Shown piece by piece: positions 31,500-40,674 of a stretch of DNA of 64,000 bases. Each line of letters starts with the position of its first letter. The first letter of the stretch is position 1. The stretch lies in contig JACRCX010000048.1 in the NCBI GenBank assembly GCA_016218815.1, forward strand, positions 112,268 through 176,267. Direction: 5' to 3'. This stretch comes from Deltaproteobacteria bacterium. GTDB taxonomy: Bacteria; Myxococcota_A; Polyangia; DRWM01; JAAZOP01. Below the pieces are notes generated by a model. It was given only the letters and a program-made list of their open reading frames with translations. It did not search any database and was not told where the DNA came from. Both the position numbers and the translations under genes were made by a program.

Positions 31500-33300
31500 C
31501 GGCGAAAGGATTGGCCAGCGGCGCGGGCGCCGCGGGGCCGTACTCGCCGGCGGGCCCGGCGGGCGGCTGCGGAGCAGAGCCGGTCGGCGCGCCGCGTGCG
31601 ACGCCGCGGAGTCGCTCGAGCACGACGGGGATTTCCAGGTCGGCCTCGGCGAGGAATTCGCGGACGAACGGCTTGCGCCCGTGCAGGGTGACGCGGAGGA
31701 CGTGCGTGGCATCCGAGACCTCCAGCGGGAACTCGGCGCCGACCGGGTTGCCATCGAGCGTCGCATCGGCGCCGGCCGGGAGATCCAACAAGCGCACCAT
31801 AGCATTGGGGGCTGGGGGGTGCACGGGGACTGGGGGCCGTACAGGGGCGGGGGACAAGAGGGGGCCGGGGGCTGGGGCCTGGGGACTGGCAGGAGTGGGG
31901 GCTGGGGCCTGGGGTTCGGGGGGGATGGCGGGCACGGTCGCGGCGGCGCGCTCGGCGACCACTCGCAGGCCGGCCGGGTTCGACTCGGGTTGCGTCGCGA
32001 CCGAGACGGCGTCGATCCCGGCGGACGACGCGTCGCTGGGGCCTTCCCCGCGGCCGGAGAGGACGACGAGCAGGGCGCCGATTCCGGCGGCGGCGGCGGC
32101 GATGCCGAGGGTGGCGCCGAGGAAGACGACCCAGCGCGAGAGGACGACGGTATTGCGAGCGGCGTTCTCGGGCGGCTGGGACCGCCGGATGGGCGGCGGC
32201 GTGAGGCTCTTGCGGACGGTCGGCCGGTCGCCGAACAGCGGCAGTGACGATCGGCTCGCGCTCCCGAGCGGAGGGGAAGCGACCGAGATGCGGGGCGGAG
32301 TGCTGATTCCGGCACGGTAGCCCGGCAGGTGGGCTGCCAGCTCCTTGAGGCGGCGCACTCCGGTGGTTTCCAAGTCGGGGTCGGCCGACTCTGCCGCCGA
32401 CCCATCCGTCTCCCCGTCGTCGGAGAGGAGTCGCACGGCGACCAGCTCCGGGCGCAGCGGGCGCAGCGCGCGGAGGAACTCCTGCGCGCTCTGGAACCGT
32501 TCCTCCCGCCGGCGCAGAGTGGCCCGCCGGATCACGTCTTCCACGGCGGCCGCGATCGACGGATCCAGCGCGCGCGCGGACGGGAAGGGATCGGAGAGCG
32601 CACGGGTGATGATCTCGGTGGTGGTGGAGCCTTCGAACGGCAGCTTCCCGGTCAGCATCTCGAAGAGCATGACGCCGACGGCGTAAACATCGACACGACC
32701 GTCGATGTTGGCCACGCCCCTCGCCTGCTCGGGCGCCATGTAGTACGCCGTGCCCATGATCGTGCCCTGTGCCGTGTGGCGCAGCGCGGCGGGGGAGTCG
32801 GCGCCGAGGCGTGCGATGCCGAAGTCGATGAGCTTGGCCCAGGGCTCGCCGGAGGGGCCGCGCACCAGGACCACGTTCTCGGGCTTGAGGTCGCGGTGGA
32901 TCACGCCGGCACGGTGGGCGGCGTCGAGAGCGTCGAGGATGTGGATGCAGAGGCCGACGGCCTGGTCCTGCGGCAGCTTGCGGTGGCGCCGCATGAGGTC
33001 GATCAGACTCTCGCCGTCGAGCAGCTCCATGACGAGGTAGGGCTCGCCTTCCTCCAGGCGGCCGTAGTCGAAGATCTTCACGACGCCCGGGTGCGGCACC
33101 GCGCTCGCCGCCCGCGCCTCGGTCAGGAACCGCTCCGAAACCTCCGGGTACGCGGCGAACTCGTGGCGCAGCACCTTGAGCGCGAAGCGCTGCCCGATCT
33201 CCTCGTGCACGGCCTCGTAGACCTCGGCCACGCCCCCGCCGCCGAGCCGTTCCTTCACCCGGTACTTGCCGGCGACGAGCCGACCCGTGAGGTCCGACAT
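31492..33300 (-). CDS. Ser/Thr protein kinase with membrane segment and PEGA-like domain
   Basis: A 602-residue Hanks-type kinase. Glycine loop LGGGGVAEVYEA at about 19-30, Lys42 in FALKVL, catalytic HRDLKPENV at 135-143, DFG at 159-161 and APEQARG all intact, so it should be active. A Pro/Ser-rich juxtamembrane part leads to a membrane helix near 405-430, then a Pro/Ala-rich linker and a PEGA-like domain (LLDLPAGADATLDGNPVGAE) to the end. The linker is encoded by a G-rich heptamer minisatellite at 31805-31920. AGGAGG precedes the ATG. First gene of the operon with the TPR and propeller lipoproteins; divergent from another lipoprotein. Its FHA-type reader could be the protein at 11577, which is only a suggestion. 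Confidence 0.92.
   Translation of the reverse strand: MSDLTGRLVAGKYRVKERLGGGGVAEVYEAVHEEIGQRFALKVLRHEFAAYPEVSERFLTEARAASAVPHPGVVKIFDYGRLEEGEPYLVMELLDGESLIDLMRRHRKLPQDQAVGLCIHILDALDAAHRAGVIHRDLKPENVVLVRGPSGEPWAKLIDFGIARLGADSPAALRHTAQGTIMGTAYYMAPEQARGVANIDGRVDVYAVGVMLFEMLTGKLPFEGSTTTEIITRALSDPFPSARALDPSIAAAVEDVIRRATLRRREERFQSAQEFLRALRPLRPELVAVRLLSDDGETDGSAAESADPDLETTGVRRLKELAAHLPGYRAGISTPPRISVASPPLGSASRSSLPLFGDRPTVRKSLTPPPIRRSQPPENAARNTVVLSRWVVFLGATLGIAAAAAGIGALLVVLSGRGEGPSDASSAGIDAVSVATQPESNPAGLRVVAERAAATVPAIPPEPQAPAPTPASPQAPAPGPLLSPAPVRPPVPVHPPAPNAMVRLLDLPAGADATLDGNPVGAEFPLEVSDATHVLRVTLHGRKPFVREFLAEADLEIPVVLERLRGVARGAPTGSAPQPPAGPAGEYGPAAPAPLANPFADP
31805..31920. repeat. G-rich heptamer minisatellite inside the kinase gene
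   Basis: Degenerate 7-bp units of GGGGGCT / GGGGCCT / GGGGACT type over about 115 bp, equivalent in class to the CAGCCCC array at 6969-7000. Read on the minus strand they code for the Pro/Ala linker of the kinase (PEPQAPAPTPASPQAPAPGP). Confidence 0.7.
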
Positions 33301-33578
33301 GCCCGTGCCCTCCTGCGAACCAGCGAGACGCGCCCCCGACTCTACCGCACCCGTGGATGCTCGTCGGCCCTCCCCTGTCACGCGTCCCGTCCACCGACCG
33401 TCGCTGGGGCGGACGCAAGCACAGAACGGACGGCGGCGCAACAGGAATGTGACGACCCCGGAACCCTTGCCGATTCGGGTGGGAGAGTGTAGGCTGCCGA
33501 CGTTCCGCACGACAGGGACGGGCCGCGCCACGACGCGCGGGCCACGACCCGCGTGGATCCGTGCGGGAGGAGGGTGCG

Positions 33579-35060
33579 ATGGCGACACGATGGTGGGTCC
33601 TGGGTGCGGCGCTCGCCCTGGCGGGAGCAGCGGCAGGTTGCGGCGACGACAGCTCGCCGGCCGACGACGGCGGCGCGGACGACGGACGCGACGACGGCGG
33701 GGCCGACGCGGACGCGGATGCGGATGCGGACGGCGACGCGGACGCGGACGCCGAGGTCGAGGTGGAGCCGGACGCGGACGCCGAGACCACGGGCGACGGG
33801 GACGGCGGCGGCGGGGACGAGCTGGCGTTCCAGGTGACGGGCAGCGACACCGGCGAACCGCTGGAGGACGTCCAGGTGCTGGTGCAGACGGCGGCGGGGG
33901 ACGAGTGGCTCGTCACGGACGCCGCGGGAAGCGTGACGGTCACCGACCTGGATCTGGCGGAGGACCCACCGACGGTTTCGTTCTTCCGCGAGGGGTACGG
34001 GTATGTGACGTACGTGGGAGTGGACCGGGCGCTGCCCGATCCGGTGGACCTGCCGGCAACGGCCGATCCGGACCTGATCCAGGTCTCCGGGGCCGCCAAC
34101 GGCCTGACCGACACCCAGCGCGCGGCCGTCAGCGTCTGGGACGGACGCGGCATGTTCCAGAACGCCTGGACGATCGAGCCGGATGACGACTACTTGAGGC
34201 AGATCCTGGTCGGCACCGACTGGACGGCCATCGACGGCCAGGCGTTCGCGGCCGATCTGACGACAGGAAGCCTGGAGAACTGGGCGCGGGGCACGGTGGA
34301 CTACGCGTGCGCCGCGGAGCCGTGTCCGGACGCGACGCTGGACTTCGACCTGCCGGCGACGCCGCCGGCGATGTCGCACGCGACGGTGACGCTCGCGTGG
34401 CCGACGGGATTCGACGCCTTCCCGACCCCGGCCTATCTGCCGGTGTCGGACAACGTCGTGGTGCTGTTCGAGCTCCTGGGGCTGTCGGAGACGGACGGGG
34501 CGCGCGTGGGGACGGGCGAGGCGGTGCGGCGGAGCACGACGCCGGCGGGGCTCGAGCTGGACATCGGCTGGGTCACGGACCTGGGCGGCTTCGCGGCCGC
34601 GGACGCGTACGCGACCTACCAGGTCTCGGGCAACGACGCGTACGACGCCTTCGCCGAGATGCGTGTCTACGGGGTCCCGACGGACGGGCAGACGATCGAC
34701 GTGCTGGAGCCGCCGGTGTTCTCGACGCCCTCCAGCGTCACGGCCGGATTCTCGGTCTCGGGGGACACCGCCGAGTGGACGCTTCCGGACTGGGCCAGCT
34801 ACACCGTGTTGTGGCTGTACTCGAGCGACCTGCAGACGCTGCAGTGGCTCGTGATCCTGCCCAAGTCGGTCACGTCGTTCCGCTTCCCGTCGATCCCCGA
34901 GACGTTCCCCAGCATGGCGCCCGCGATGCGGCTCGGCGTGTACGCGCAAGGCTACGAAGGCGCGCCCGACTCCGTGTGGGAGCTGTTCGAGATGGGCGAG
35001 ACCTTCACCGGGCACTTCCTGGGCAACGTGTACGACGTGCGGTACCGCGCCGGGCGGTAG
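33579..35060 (+). CDS. lipoprotein with Asp/Ala-rich linker, function unknown
   Basis: A 493-residue predicted lipoprotein. The signal MATRWWVLGAALALAGAAAGC ends in a lipobox at Cys21. An acidic low-complexity linker built on DADADADADGDADADAE runs to about residue 75 and is encoded by GACGCG-type repeats. A carboxypeptidase-regulatory-like beta domain (TGSDTGEPLEDVQVLVQT) follows to about 160, then a large domain of unknown type. ATG 33579 follows GGAGGAGGG. Acidic linkers after the lipid anchor are common in surface lipoproteins of this kind of organism. It is divergent from the kinase operon; the 278-bp gap must hold both promoters. Confidence 0.8.
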   Translation: MATRWWVLGAALALAGAAAGCGDDSSPADDGGADDGRDDGGADADADADADGDADADAEVEVEPDADAETTGDGDGGGGDELAFQVTGSDTGEPLEDVQVLVQTAAGDEWLVTDAAGSVTVTDLDLAEDPPTVSFFREGYGYVTYVGVDRALPDPVDLPATADPDLIQVSGAANGLTDTQRAAVSVWDGRGMFQNAWTIEPDDDYLRQILVGTDWTAIDGQAFAADLTTGSLENWARGTVDYACAAEPCPDATLDFDLPATPPAMSHATVTLAWPTGFDAFPTPAYLPVSDNVVVLFELLGLSETDGARVGTGEAVRRSTTPAGLELDIGWVTDLGGFAAADAYATYQVSGNDAYDAFAEMRVYGVPTDGQTIDVLEPPVFSTPSSVTAGFSVSGDTAEWTLPDWASYTVLWLYSSDLQTLQWLVILPKSVTSFRFPSIPETFPSMAPAMRLGVYAQGYEGAPDSVWELFEMGETFTGHFLGNVYDVRYRAGR

Positions 35061-35071
35061 GAGCGCGGCGG

Positions 35072-35122
35072 GTTCACAGTTCACAGTTCTCGGTTCTCAG
35101 TTCTCAGTCTTCAGTCTTCAGA
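35072..35122. repeat. heptamer minisatellite carrying the hgdC stop codon
   Basis: Seven 7-bp units: TTCACAG x2, TTCTCGG, TTCTCAG x2, TCTTCAG x2. On the minus strand the units read CTGARRA-like and contain TGA. The stop of hgdC (TGA, 35120-35118) is formed by the outermost unit. The array lies between convergent genes. Confidence 0.85.
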
Positions 35123-35912
35123 CCGGGCCAGGCGAACGACCTGCCAGGACCGCGGCGCCCAGTGCTCCGGCCAGCTGCGGGTCGGGGGCGGGGCGGACGG
35201 GCTGGCCGATGCGGGAGGCGACGGCTTCGAGCAGGGCGGCGGCGCGGGCGAGGCCGCCGGTGGCAGTGACGGGGCCATCGGGGCGGACCTGGGAGACGAG
35301 GGCCGCGAGCCGCTCCGCGAGCGAATCGACCAGGCCACGCACGACGTCGGGGACGGGCACGCCGTCGGCCAGCAGGCCGACAATCTCGGTCTCCGCGAAG
35401 ACGGCACAGGTCGAGGAGATGCGGGCGGGGCGGACCGCCGCGCGCACGGTGTGGTCGAGGTCGTCCCAGCCCAGCTTGAGTCGGGCGAGCGCGTTCTCGA
35501 GGAACCGACCCGTTCCGGCGGCGCAGCGATCGTTCATCGCGAACTCGAGCGCCCGGCCGCCCGGGCCCAGGCGAATGGCCTTGGCGTCCTGGCCCCCCAC
35601 GTCCAGGACGAAACCGGCGGAGGGGACGAGGCGCGCGGCGCCGGCGGCGTGCGCGGCGATCTCGGTCACGCGCGACGTCGCGTCCGGCACCCGCTTGCGG
35701 CCGTAGCCGGTCGCGCCGATCGCTTGTGGCCGGGCGCCGCCGAACGGCCGCAACATGTCCTCCAGCCCGCGCCGGGTCTGCTCGTCGACCCGCGGCTCCG
35801 ACGGCTCGATCCGCACCGCGACCACGCGGTCCTCCCCATCGATCGCCACCGCCTTCCACGTGGTCGAGCCCGCATCGACTCCCACCCGCAGCTCCGTCGA
35901 CTCACGACTCAT
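35118..35912 (-). CDS. hgdC: 2-hydroxyacyl-CoA dehydratase activator (BadF/BcrA/HgdC ATPase)
   Basis: A 264-residue ASKHA-fold ATPase. It carries the nucleotide-binding VGVDAGSTTWKA at about 10-21, LDVGGQDAKAI at about 103-113 and the two cysteines that bridge a 4Fe-4S cluster between the two subunits of the dimer, Cys130 in NDRCAAGTG and Cys169 in SSTCAVFAE. In known systems it passes one high-energy electron to the dehydratase at the cost of ATP. It follows the fused dehydratase gene by 10 bp. Both the dehydratase stop and this gene's ATG are formed by heptamer repeat units, and its own stop lies in another heptamer array. Extremely oxygen-sensitive in studied cases, so an anoxic niche is implied. 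Confidence 0.92.
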   Translation of the reverse strand: MSRESTELRVGVDAGSTTWKAVAIDGEDRVVAVRIEPSEPRVDEQTRRGLEDMLRPFGGARPQAIGATGYGRKRVPDATSRVTEIAAHAAGAARLVPSAGFVLDVGGQDAKAIRLGPGGRALEFAMNDRCAAGTGRFLENALARLKLGWDDLDHTVRAAVRPARISSTCAVFAETEIVGLLADGVPVPDVVRGLVDSLAERLAALVSQVRPDGPVTATGGLARAAALLEAVASRIGQPVRPAPDPQLAGALGAAVLAGRSPGPV

Positions 35913-35932
35913 GACTCATGACTCACGACTCC
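35898..35932. repeat. heptamer minisatellite supplying stop and start codons (hgd junction)
   Basis: Five 7-bp units, on the minus strand GAGTCGT, GAGTCAT, GAGTCAT, GAGTCGT, GAGTCGA. The TGA of the fused dehydratase (35925-35923) and the ATG of hgdC (35912-35910) are both repeat bases. Since 7 is not a multiple of 3, three units in a row put a TGA in each forward frame, so read-through between the genes is blocked in any frame. Confidence 0.88.
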
Positions 35933-38514
35933 CGCCCCGCGAGGCCTTCCAGGAACGCCTCCATCCGGTTCGCCGCCGCGTCCCAGGCGACGTCGCGCGG
36001 ATCGGAGTGGTCCATCTCGACGACCAGGCCGGGGAGGCCGTGCCGGGTGGCCAAACGCTCGCGCAGGCCGTGCTGGCCCAGCGAGTACGGCTTGCAGCTC
36101 CGGTCGGCGTGGAACACCGCCCCGTCGGCGTGGAAACGGCGGCCGATGTCGGCCAGCTCCCGCGCGCGAGTGGCCAGGTCGCGGTTGAGCAGCACCGAGG
36201 CGTAGGTCCGCGCCGCCGACTCGAACGGGTCGCCGGGCTGCAGCAGGTCGGCGCAGTCGGACCAGGCGTGGGTGTAGGTCGCGGCGACGAAGTTGGCGCG
36301 GTACTTCCCCAGGAGGTCGGACATGCGGCGCAGCTCGGACCACACCGGGAGGTTGTCCCACAAGAGCCGGACCCGCTCGCCCTCGACCCCGGCGATGCCC
36401 CGCGCCACCCGCTCGCGCAGCTCGGCCAGAAGCTTGCGGTAGAAGCGGATCGGGACGTCCGTGCCGCGCAGGATCACCATAGGTGCCATGTACAGGAAGG
36501 CCTCGATGCCGAACCACGGCGCGGGCCGGCGACGTCCCATCTCCAGGCACTCGCCCCAGAGCATCGAAGCCTCCTGCGCCAGGCCGACCGTCTCGTCGAG
36601 CTTGTTCATCGAGAGGGTCCGGCCGGCGACGCGCTCGGCGACGGCGGCGAAATCCTCGATCTGACGGCGGACGTAACGCACCTGATGCGGCTGGAGCCCG
36701 CCCTGGAGGAACGGCGTGTCGATGATGACCAGCGGGACGCCGAGCTTGCGGGAGAGGACGCGGTACCAGCCGGCGACCGTCTGGCAGATGTTGGTGCAGG
36801 TGACCAACAGGTCGGGTCGGGGGACGCGGCCGACCGGGGTCTTGCCGGAGCTGACCATGCCGAAGTCGGTGCGCGCGTAGCTGCAGAGGTTGCGCGAATA
36901 GCCCTCGCGCTCGGCCGCCTCGCACAGTCCCTGGGCCTTCTTGCGCGCGGCGCAGATCGCGGCGTGGTTCTCCGGGTAGGCGACGTAGTAGCCGAGCGGG
37001 CGGAGGATCTCGACGGGCGCGCCGCTGGTGACCCACGCGACGGGCCGGGCGCCGTCCGCCGTGCGGCCCTCGAGGTAGTACTGCTCGAGGATGCCGCGCA
37101 GCGCGACGCTCACGCGAAGCGGAGGGCCGAAGGGAGGGGTGGAGGGCTTGCGTTGCAGCTTGTGCAGACGGCGGACGGACTGCACGGCCAGCGCCGCGGG
37201 TCCGGCGATGCGGGCCTCGAGCAGGTGGTGGAGCCGACGGGGCATGGAAGGGGAGGGGACTTTCCCATCCGAACCGCGGGCTTCAGCCCGCGGCTGCCCT
37301 GCGGCCGGAGCCGCGCCCTGAACGGCGCGGTGCTCGGCGGCAAGGCCGCCGAGTCCCCTCGGGGCCGGATTCCGGAGGTCACCGTCGCCCACGGACTCGG
37401 CGAAGGCCTCGATCCTTGTCAGCAGCGACCCGGGAAGCGCCGCCTCCAGCTCGGTCTCGATCACCGCGGAGGGGATGCCGGCGTCGCGCAGGGCCTCGCG
37501 AAGCTGCGGCAGGTCGAACAGCTCGGGCTCGCAGCGCGAGACGACGACGAACAGGGCGCCGCGCACGCCCGCGGCGCGGGCGCGGGCCACGACGTGGTCG
37601 ATGCGCCGCTCGAGGTGCCCGGTGCGGGTCGAGCAGGGGGCGAGGGATTCGTAGCGGGCGGCGAGGTCCTCGATGGGGTCGCCCGTGACGGTCGGGAGCT
37701 TTTGCGGGATGCGGCGGCCCAGGCCGGCGAGGTCGTCGGCGGCGACGCGCAGGCCGGCGCCGGCGAGGGCCTCGAGGAACCCGGGCGGCTCGGGGACGAT
37801 GCCGGAGAGCAGGATCGGGACGCCAGGACGAGACTCGGGGGGGAGGGCGGGGCGCTCGAGCGCCCCGCGCAGCTCGGCGATCTGGTCCTCGACCCAGGTC
37901 CACTCGCGGCGGCGCAGGAGGGCGTAGCGCTCCGGCTCGGACAGGCCCTCGCGCGGGCCCTCGTCCAGGAGGCGGCGGGCGAGGAGATCGGACTCGCGGT
38001 GCAGGGCGACGGCGTCGGAGAGGGCGTCGTCGGCGATCGGGCCGAGGCGGCGCTCGAGCGCGGCGCGGTAGCGGGCCAGCTCGTCGCGCACGAAGCTCGC
38101 GCGCAGCAGCGGGTCATCGTTGCGCGGGTGGTAGAAGGTGACGGCGGGAATGTTGCCGGCGCCCAGGTCGATGACCTGGGCGGCGAGCGCCTGGAGGGAG
38201 TCGCAGGTGTGGGGGACGACGAGGAGGTCGGCGACCTCGGCGACGCGTCCGCGGAGGATCCACTCCAGGGCGTTGCGGGCCAGGGGACAGGCGAAGGACG
38301 GCAGCCAGGCCTGGCTCTGTCCGACGGCGATGCCCGGCGGGCCCCACAGCTCGACGGTGACGCGACCGAGCGCGGTGGCGAGCTCGCGCGGGTGCTCGAC
38401 GGGCAGCGCGGCGACGGCGCGCCGGCCGTGGCGTTCGCGTTGCTCGCGGAGGTAGTCGGTTCTGGATTCGCTGTTCGTCGGTGCCGCGGGGGCGCGGGCG
38501 GTGCGAGGGTTCAT
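35923..38514 (-). CDS. fused two-subunit 2-hydroxyacyl-CoA dehydratase (HgdA-HgdB/BcrB-BcrC type)
   Basis: An 863-residue protein with two dehydratase-type modules that are normally separate. Module 1, about 1-385, has CPLARNALEWIL, VVPHTCDSLQ and VVSRCEPELFDLPQLREAL. Module 2, about 424-863, has LCSYARTDFG, VTCTNICQTVAGWY, IIDTPFLQGG and AVFHADRSCKPYSLGQ. Each keeps cysteines suited to a 4Fe-4S cluster. The linker at about 386-414 is encoded by a composite REP-like element in frame. An internal ATG at 37245 begins module 2 but has no ribosome site. With HgdC it should dehydrate a 2-hydroxyacyl-CoA, or reduce an aromatic acyl-CoA; the substrate cannot be told. The start at 38514 lacks a clear ribosome site. 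Confidence 0.87.
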   Translation of the reverse strand: MNPRTARAPAAPTNSESRTDYLREQRERHGRRAVAALPVEHPRELATALGRVTVELWGPPGIAVGQSQAWLPSFACPLARNALEWILRGRVAEVADLLVVPHTCDSLQALAAQVIDLGAGNIPAVTFYHPRNDDPLLRASFVRDELARYRAALERRLGPIADDALSDAVALHRESDLLARRLLDEGPREGLSEPERYALLRRREWTWVEDQIAELRGALERPALPPESRPGVPILLSGIVPEPPGFLEALAGAGLRVAADDLAGLGRRIPQKLPTVTGDPIEDLAARYESLAPCSTRTGHLERRIDHVVARARAAGVRGALFVVVSRCEPELFDLPQLREALRDAGIPSAVIETELEAALPGSLLTRIEAFAESVGDGDLRNPAPRGLGGLAAEHRAVQGAAPAAGQPRAEARGSDGKVPSPSMPRRLHHLLEARIAGPAALAVQSVRRLHKLQRKPSTPPFGPPLRVSVALRGILEQYYLEGRTADGARPVAWVTSGAPVEILRPLGYYVAYPENHAAICAARKKAQGLCEAAEREGYSRNLCSYARTDFGMVSSGKTPVGRVPRPDLLVTCTNICQTVAGWYRVLSRKLGVPLVIIDTPFLQGGLQPHQVRYVRRQIEDFAAVAERVAGRTLSMNKLDETVGLAQEASMLWGECLEMGRRRPAPWFGIEAFLYMAPMVILRGTDVPIRFYRKLLAELRERVARGIAGVEGERVRLLWDNLPVWSELRRMSDLLGKYRANFVAATYTHAWSDCADLLQPGDPFESAARTYASVLLNRDLATRARELADIGRRFHADGAVFHADRSCKPYSLGQHGLRERLATRHGLPGLVVEMDHSDPRDVAWDAAANRMEAFLEGLAGRES
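37271..37355. repeat. composite REP-like element inside the dehydratase gene
   Basis: Three back-to-back palindromes: CCGCGGGCTTCAGCCCGCGG at 37274-37293, CCGCGCCCTGAACGGCGCGG at 37311-37330, and CTCGGCGGCAAGGCCGCCGAG-type arms at 37333-37353. The first matches copies at 39-58, 10544 and 60369; the second resembles 2-21. Translated in frame it gives an Ala/Gly/Arg linker. Confidence 0.85.
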
Positions 38515-38563
38515 GGGGGGGGCATGGTAGTACGAGCGCTCCAACTGTACTAGCCTGCGCGCC

Positions 38564-40597
38564 GTGCGGGATCTCGAGGCCGAGGGGGGTGAAGCGACCG
38601 GGTCCGGGGAACCGGTCGCGCCGACGCCGGAGCCGCCGGCCCGCGAGGCGGACGCGATCGGGGACGCCCCGCTGCCGGCGGCGGAAGTCGCTCCCGTGCC
38701 CGGGGCGGCGGTCCGCCTCACCCGCGCGCTCCGCTCGCGCTGGGCGTACCGGGCGGGCTTTTCGGCGATCCTGCTGGTGCAAGCGTTCCTGGCGTTCCAG
38801 GGACTGGACGACGAGTTCGTGCGGGGGCACAACGGGTACAACAACTCGGCGTTCCACCAGGCGGCACGGAACTCGCTGCGGTTCGGCGTGCTGTTCCCGG
38901 CGCAGTACGTGACCGGACCCATGCCGCCGCAGGCGGCGGACTTTTATACGCACCATCCGCTCGGGATGCATCTCCACAACATCGCGAGCCACGCGATCTT
39001 CGGCGACGGTCCGGCGGCGACGCGGCTGGTGCCCGCGGTTCACGGCGTGCTCGCGGTGCTGGCGCTGCTGCTCGTCGTGCGGCGGCTGTGGGGGCCCGGG
39101 ACAAGCCTCCTGGCGGGTGCAATCTACGTCGCCCTGCCGATCAACGGCATCTACGTCAACATGATGAACCACTCGAGCGGGTTCATCCTGTGGAGCCTGA
39201 CGGGGCTCTGCGCCTACGTGCTGTTCCAGGAGGAGCGAGCGCGGGCGGCGAGGGGCGAGCGGGGGCGGTGGGGGCGCTGGTACGCGCTGCTGCTCGGGGC
39301 GACGTTCCTGGCCACCGCCTGGGACTGGCCGGCGTACTACGTGGCGGCGGTGACCGCGTTGCACTGGCTCGTCGTGGCCGTCGTGCGCCAGGTGCGCGCG
39401 CGGCGCCCTCCCTGGAAGCCGTTGGGCGACTTCGGACTGCTCCTGGTCTGGGGCCTCTTCGTCGTCTGGTGCCTGGCGGTGCATCTGCTGCTGGTGCGGG
39501 CGGCGGTGGGGGGATGGGGAGAGCTGTCCGGTGCGGCGTCGGCGCGGCAGGCGGTGGACTGGTCGCGGTTCTCGTACACACTCAAGGTGGTGCCGCCGCT
39601 CATGTTCACGTGGACGATCCTGGTCCTGGGGGCGGCCTGGCTGCTCTGGACCGCCCTGCGGCTGGTGCGCGGCCGGTGCCGCCATCGCGATCTGCTGCCG
39701 GTGCCGTACCTCGCGGGGGGCGTGGTCCACTTCTTCGTCTTCAAGTGGAGCACGATCGTGCACGAGTACTGGCTGTGGACGACGCTGCCGTTCTTCGCCG
39801 TCGGGTGCGCCACGCTGCTGGTGGCGGCGAGCCGGTGGCTCCGCGCGCGTGGGCCGCGTCCCCCGCCCTGGCTGCGCTGGCCGGTCTGGCGCGAGCGGCT
39901 CGCGATCGGGGCGGCCTCGGCCGTGTTCCTGCTGCTCCTGCCGCTCGCCGTGCGGGCCATCGACCTGGTGCCCAAGGGGCGCAGCGTCGGCGGCTCCCTG
40001 TGGTTCGTCACCAACACGCGGCCCGGGCCGATCCAGCACTACGATTCGGGGCGCAAGGAGCTGCGTTTCGCCGAGCAGGTGCGCGGGTGGACGAAGCGCT
40101 CCACGGGGGTGCTGGTGCACGAGGGGATGGACCGGGCGCAGCCCGAGCCGCGGTTCGACGTCACGCTGGACCGCGAGCAGCAGAAGGTGCGGGGAACGGG
40201 CCTGGGCGATATCTCGTGGCCCGAGCGGCCGGGCATCGACGGCTGGGTGTACATCGCCCCTGCGAGCGTGCTCCCGGCGCGATCGCGGGTCGAGCTGGCG
40301 GCGGTCCACCCGTACTTCCAGTACGGGGAGTACGTGATGGTCGACTTCCGCTCGGACGCTCGGGACGTCCGCATCTGGAGGCTCGTGCCGCAGCCGATGG
40401 ATTGCGGCTGGTGGTTCTGGCACAGCGCGTTCGAGCCGCCGGTGAAGGCGGTGCGCGACCGGGCGGCCGAGGAGTCGATGCGGCGGGAGGTCGAGACGCT
40501 GGACGAGGTCGGCGCGCCCGCCGCGGGAGCCGTCCGGCCGCCGGCGCCGATGATCCTGCCGCGGGCGAGTGAGGCGTCGGGCCGGCCGCCGAGGTGA
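38564..40597 (+). CDS. GT39-like membrane glycosyltransferase
   Basis: A 677-residue polytopic protein. A 50-residue cytoplasmic arm precedes about ten membrane segments (SAILLVQAFLAF, AVHGVLAVLALLLVV, LLAGAIYVALPIN and so on), ending near 475; the rest is a periplasmic domain. The first loop has acidic and His residues (DDEFVRGHNGYNN, DFYTHHPLGMHL) in the place where ArnT/PMT-type enzymes carry catalytic acids. Likely transfers a sugar from a lipid carrier to protein or lipid on the outer face of the inner membrane. Start is GTG at 38564, only 49 bp from the divergent dehydratase start. Family placement is by topology and motif look. Confidence 0.75.
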   Translation: MRDLEAEGGEATGSGEPVAPTPEPPAREADAIGDAPLPAAEVAPVPGAAVRLTRALRSRWAYRAGFSAILLVQAFLAFQGLDDEFVRGHNGYNNSAFHQAARNSLRFGVLFPAQYVTGPMPPQAADFYTHHPLGMHLHNIASHAIFGDGPAATRLVPAVHGVLAVLALLLVVRRLWGPGTSLLAGAIYVALPINGIYVNMMNHSSGFILWSLTGLCAYVLFQEERARAARGERGRWGRWYALLLGATFLATAWDWPAYYVAAVTALHWLVVAVVRQVRARRPPWKPLGDFGLLLVWGLFVVWCLAVHLLLVRAAVGGWGELSGAASARQAVDWSRFSYTLKVVPPLMFTWTILVLGAAWLLWTALRLVRGRCRHRDLLPVPYLAGGVVHFFVFKWSTIVHEYWLWTTLPFFAVGCATLLVAASRWLRARGPRPPPWLRWPVWRERLAIGAASAVFLLLLPLAVRAIDLVPKGRSVGGSLWFVTNTRPGPIQHYDSGRKELRFAEQVRGWTKRSTGVLVHEGMDRAQPEPRFDVTLDREQQKVRGTGLGDISWPERPGIDGWVYIAPASVLPARSRVELAAVHPYFQYGEYVMVDFRSDARDVRIWRLVPQPMDCGWWFWHSAFEPPVKAVRDRAAEESMRREVETLDEVGAPAAGAVRPPAPMILPRASEASGRPPR

Positions 40598-40674
40598 AGG
40601 GAGGGACGACCGTGGGACGAACGACCGAGAGAGGCGAGCGGCTTCGAACATCGTCGCGGCCGAGGTGGTTCGGG

